Origin: Gemmatimonadota bacterium
GTDB taxonomy: Bacteria; Gemmatimonadota; Gemmatimonadetes; Gemmatimonadales; Gemmatimonadaceae
Assembly: GCA_040388625.1 (NCBI GenBank)
Contig: JAZKBK010000004.1
Location: forward strand, 310,001-374,000
Length of the DNA: 64,000 nucleotides
Direction of reading: 5' to 3'
Shown here one piece after another: positions 63,480 to 64,000 of this stretch. The notes beneath the pieces are model-generated. The model worked only from the letters and a program-made list of their open reading frames with translations, searched no databases and had not been told where the DNA came from. The position numbers and the translations under genes were made by a program. How positions within the stretch are numbered: the first letter of the stretch is position 1; each line of letters opens with the position of its first letter.

Positions 63480-64000
63480 CTAGTAGCGCGGTAACGACTG
63501 ATCGACGTCGTTGGTCCAGCTTACAATCCCGCCCGCAACGTTGGTCACGTGCGTGAATCCATGCCGTACCAGTTCCTCGGCGGCGCGCATGCTGCGGACG
63601 CCCGCCTTGCAGTACAACACGACTTCGCGCGACCGATCCCAGTCGCGGCTCGCGGCGCCGATAGTTGCGAGGGGTACCAGACGTGCTCCCTCGATACGCG
63701 CGATCGCCCATTCGGCTGGTTCTCTGACATCGACGAGGTCGAAGTCGTCGCCACGCGTGATTCGCGCAGCGAGCTCGGTGGCAGATATCTCTCGAATCAT
63801 CGCTGCTCCATTATTGGAATCGGCGCTTGCGGCTGGCGCGGCGCACGATACGTCGTCGTAGTCGAATGCACGGTCGTCGAGGCTCCGAATCGTCGCGCCG
63901 CCAGCTGCCGCTTCACCGCAGGCGGGACATGCAGGATCGCGGCGGACGGTAATCGAGCGAAATGTCATCCCGAGAGTCTCGATCAGGAGCAGACGTCCCA
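63480..64000 (-). CDS. MoeB/ThiF-type E1 enzyme fused to rhodanese domain, 3' part
   Basis: The frame is open to the right edge, so only the last 172 codons are visible. At the edge it reads GRLLLIETLGMTFRSITVRRDPACPACG, the conserved end of a MoeB/ThiF adenylyltransferase with the second zinc-binding Cys pair. After a linker the rhodanese domain (about 60-170 of the visible part) has DLVDVREPAEWAIARIEGARL and the active Cys in VVLYCKAGVRSMRAAEEL. Such MoeZ/MOCS3-like proteins adenylate the C-terminus of ThiS- or MoaD-like carriers and then load sulfur. An internal ATG at 63968 is not the true start. Confidence 0.88.
   Translation of the reverse strand, partial: GRLLLIETLGMTFRSITVRRDPACPACGEAAAGGATIRSLDDRAFDYDDVSCAAPAASADSNNGAAMIREISATELAARITRGDDFDLVDVREPAEWAIARIEGARLVPLATIGAASRDWDRSREVVLYCKAGVRSMRAAEELVRHGFTHVTNVAGGIVSWTNDVDQSLPRY

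Overview
The window reads as one continuous chromosomal stretch of a high-GC Gram-negative bacterium, most likely a member of Gemmatimonadota (inference from gene content and style, no search was run). The case for a Gram-negative envelope is direct: a LolA-like carrier, apolipoprotein N-acyltransferase, OmpA- and TolC-type outer membrane proteins and several lipoboxes. MglA/MglB polarity proteins, a bacillithiol-type deacetylase, a eukaryote-like Ser/Thr kinase and HEAT/glycosyltransferase-like pairs fit that phylum. Gene density is very high, with many 1-8 base stop/start overlaps. No CRISPR array, tRNA, rRNA, prophage or intact insertion sequence was seen.

Layout. 1-5.9 kb (+): end of a SPOR protein, smc, a DAHP synthase and a LolA-like protein. 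5.9-11.7 kb (-): rpmE, prfA, prmC, ylbF-like, tmk, a C-terminal processing protease and a DUF2520 protein, a translation/nucleotide/envelope run. 12.4-24.0 kb (-): comM, a VOC protein, an aldehyde dehydrogenase, lepB, then a tight sigma factor-rimO-SpoIID-oxidoreductase-lnt run. 24.1-26.7 kb (+): a very unusual 858-residue fusion of two retropepsin-like domains with a CPA2-type antiporter. 27-30.8 kb (-): a double-barrel OmpA protein with a 26-proline linker, and a pseudokinase-kinase protein. 30.8-41.6 kb (+): a creatininase-like protein, a TolC-MacA-MacB efflux operon behind a clear promoter and palindromic operator, then bshB1, tryptophan 2,3-dioxygenase, a cysteine desulfurase and mnmA (thiol and tRNA sulfur chemistry). 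41.8-51.2 kb (-): dnaJ-grpE-cinA, pgsA-mglA-mglB, recR-ybaB-dnaX, the SRP RNA gene (found from its sequence signature), a small lipoprotein and a phosphoribosyltransferase. 51.4 kb (+): a CBS protein. 51.8-63.4 kb (-): a run of eleven closely spaced genes that joins a HEAT protein and a degenerate glycosyltransferase to transaldolase, pyruvate kinase, a metallo-hydrolase, phosphoglucose isomerase, class II aldolase, a stand-alone histidine-kinase H-box protein, an NtrC-type regulator lacking its DNA-binding domain, a YtxH protein and a YihY membrane protein. The right edge holds the end of a MoeB-rhodanese fusion.

Most genes are ordinary housekeeping. The best candidates for something not yet described are the aspartyl-protease/antiporter fusion, the glycosyltransferase-like protein with all four catalytic motifs replaced next to a HEAT partner, and the H-box mini-protein paired with a headless sigma-54 activator. 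A family of GC-rich palindromes, in two places associated with 52-53 bp tandem repeats, occupies the gaps between genes.
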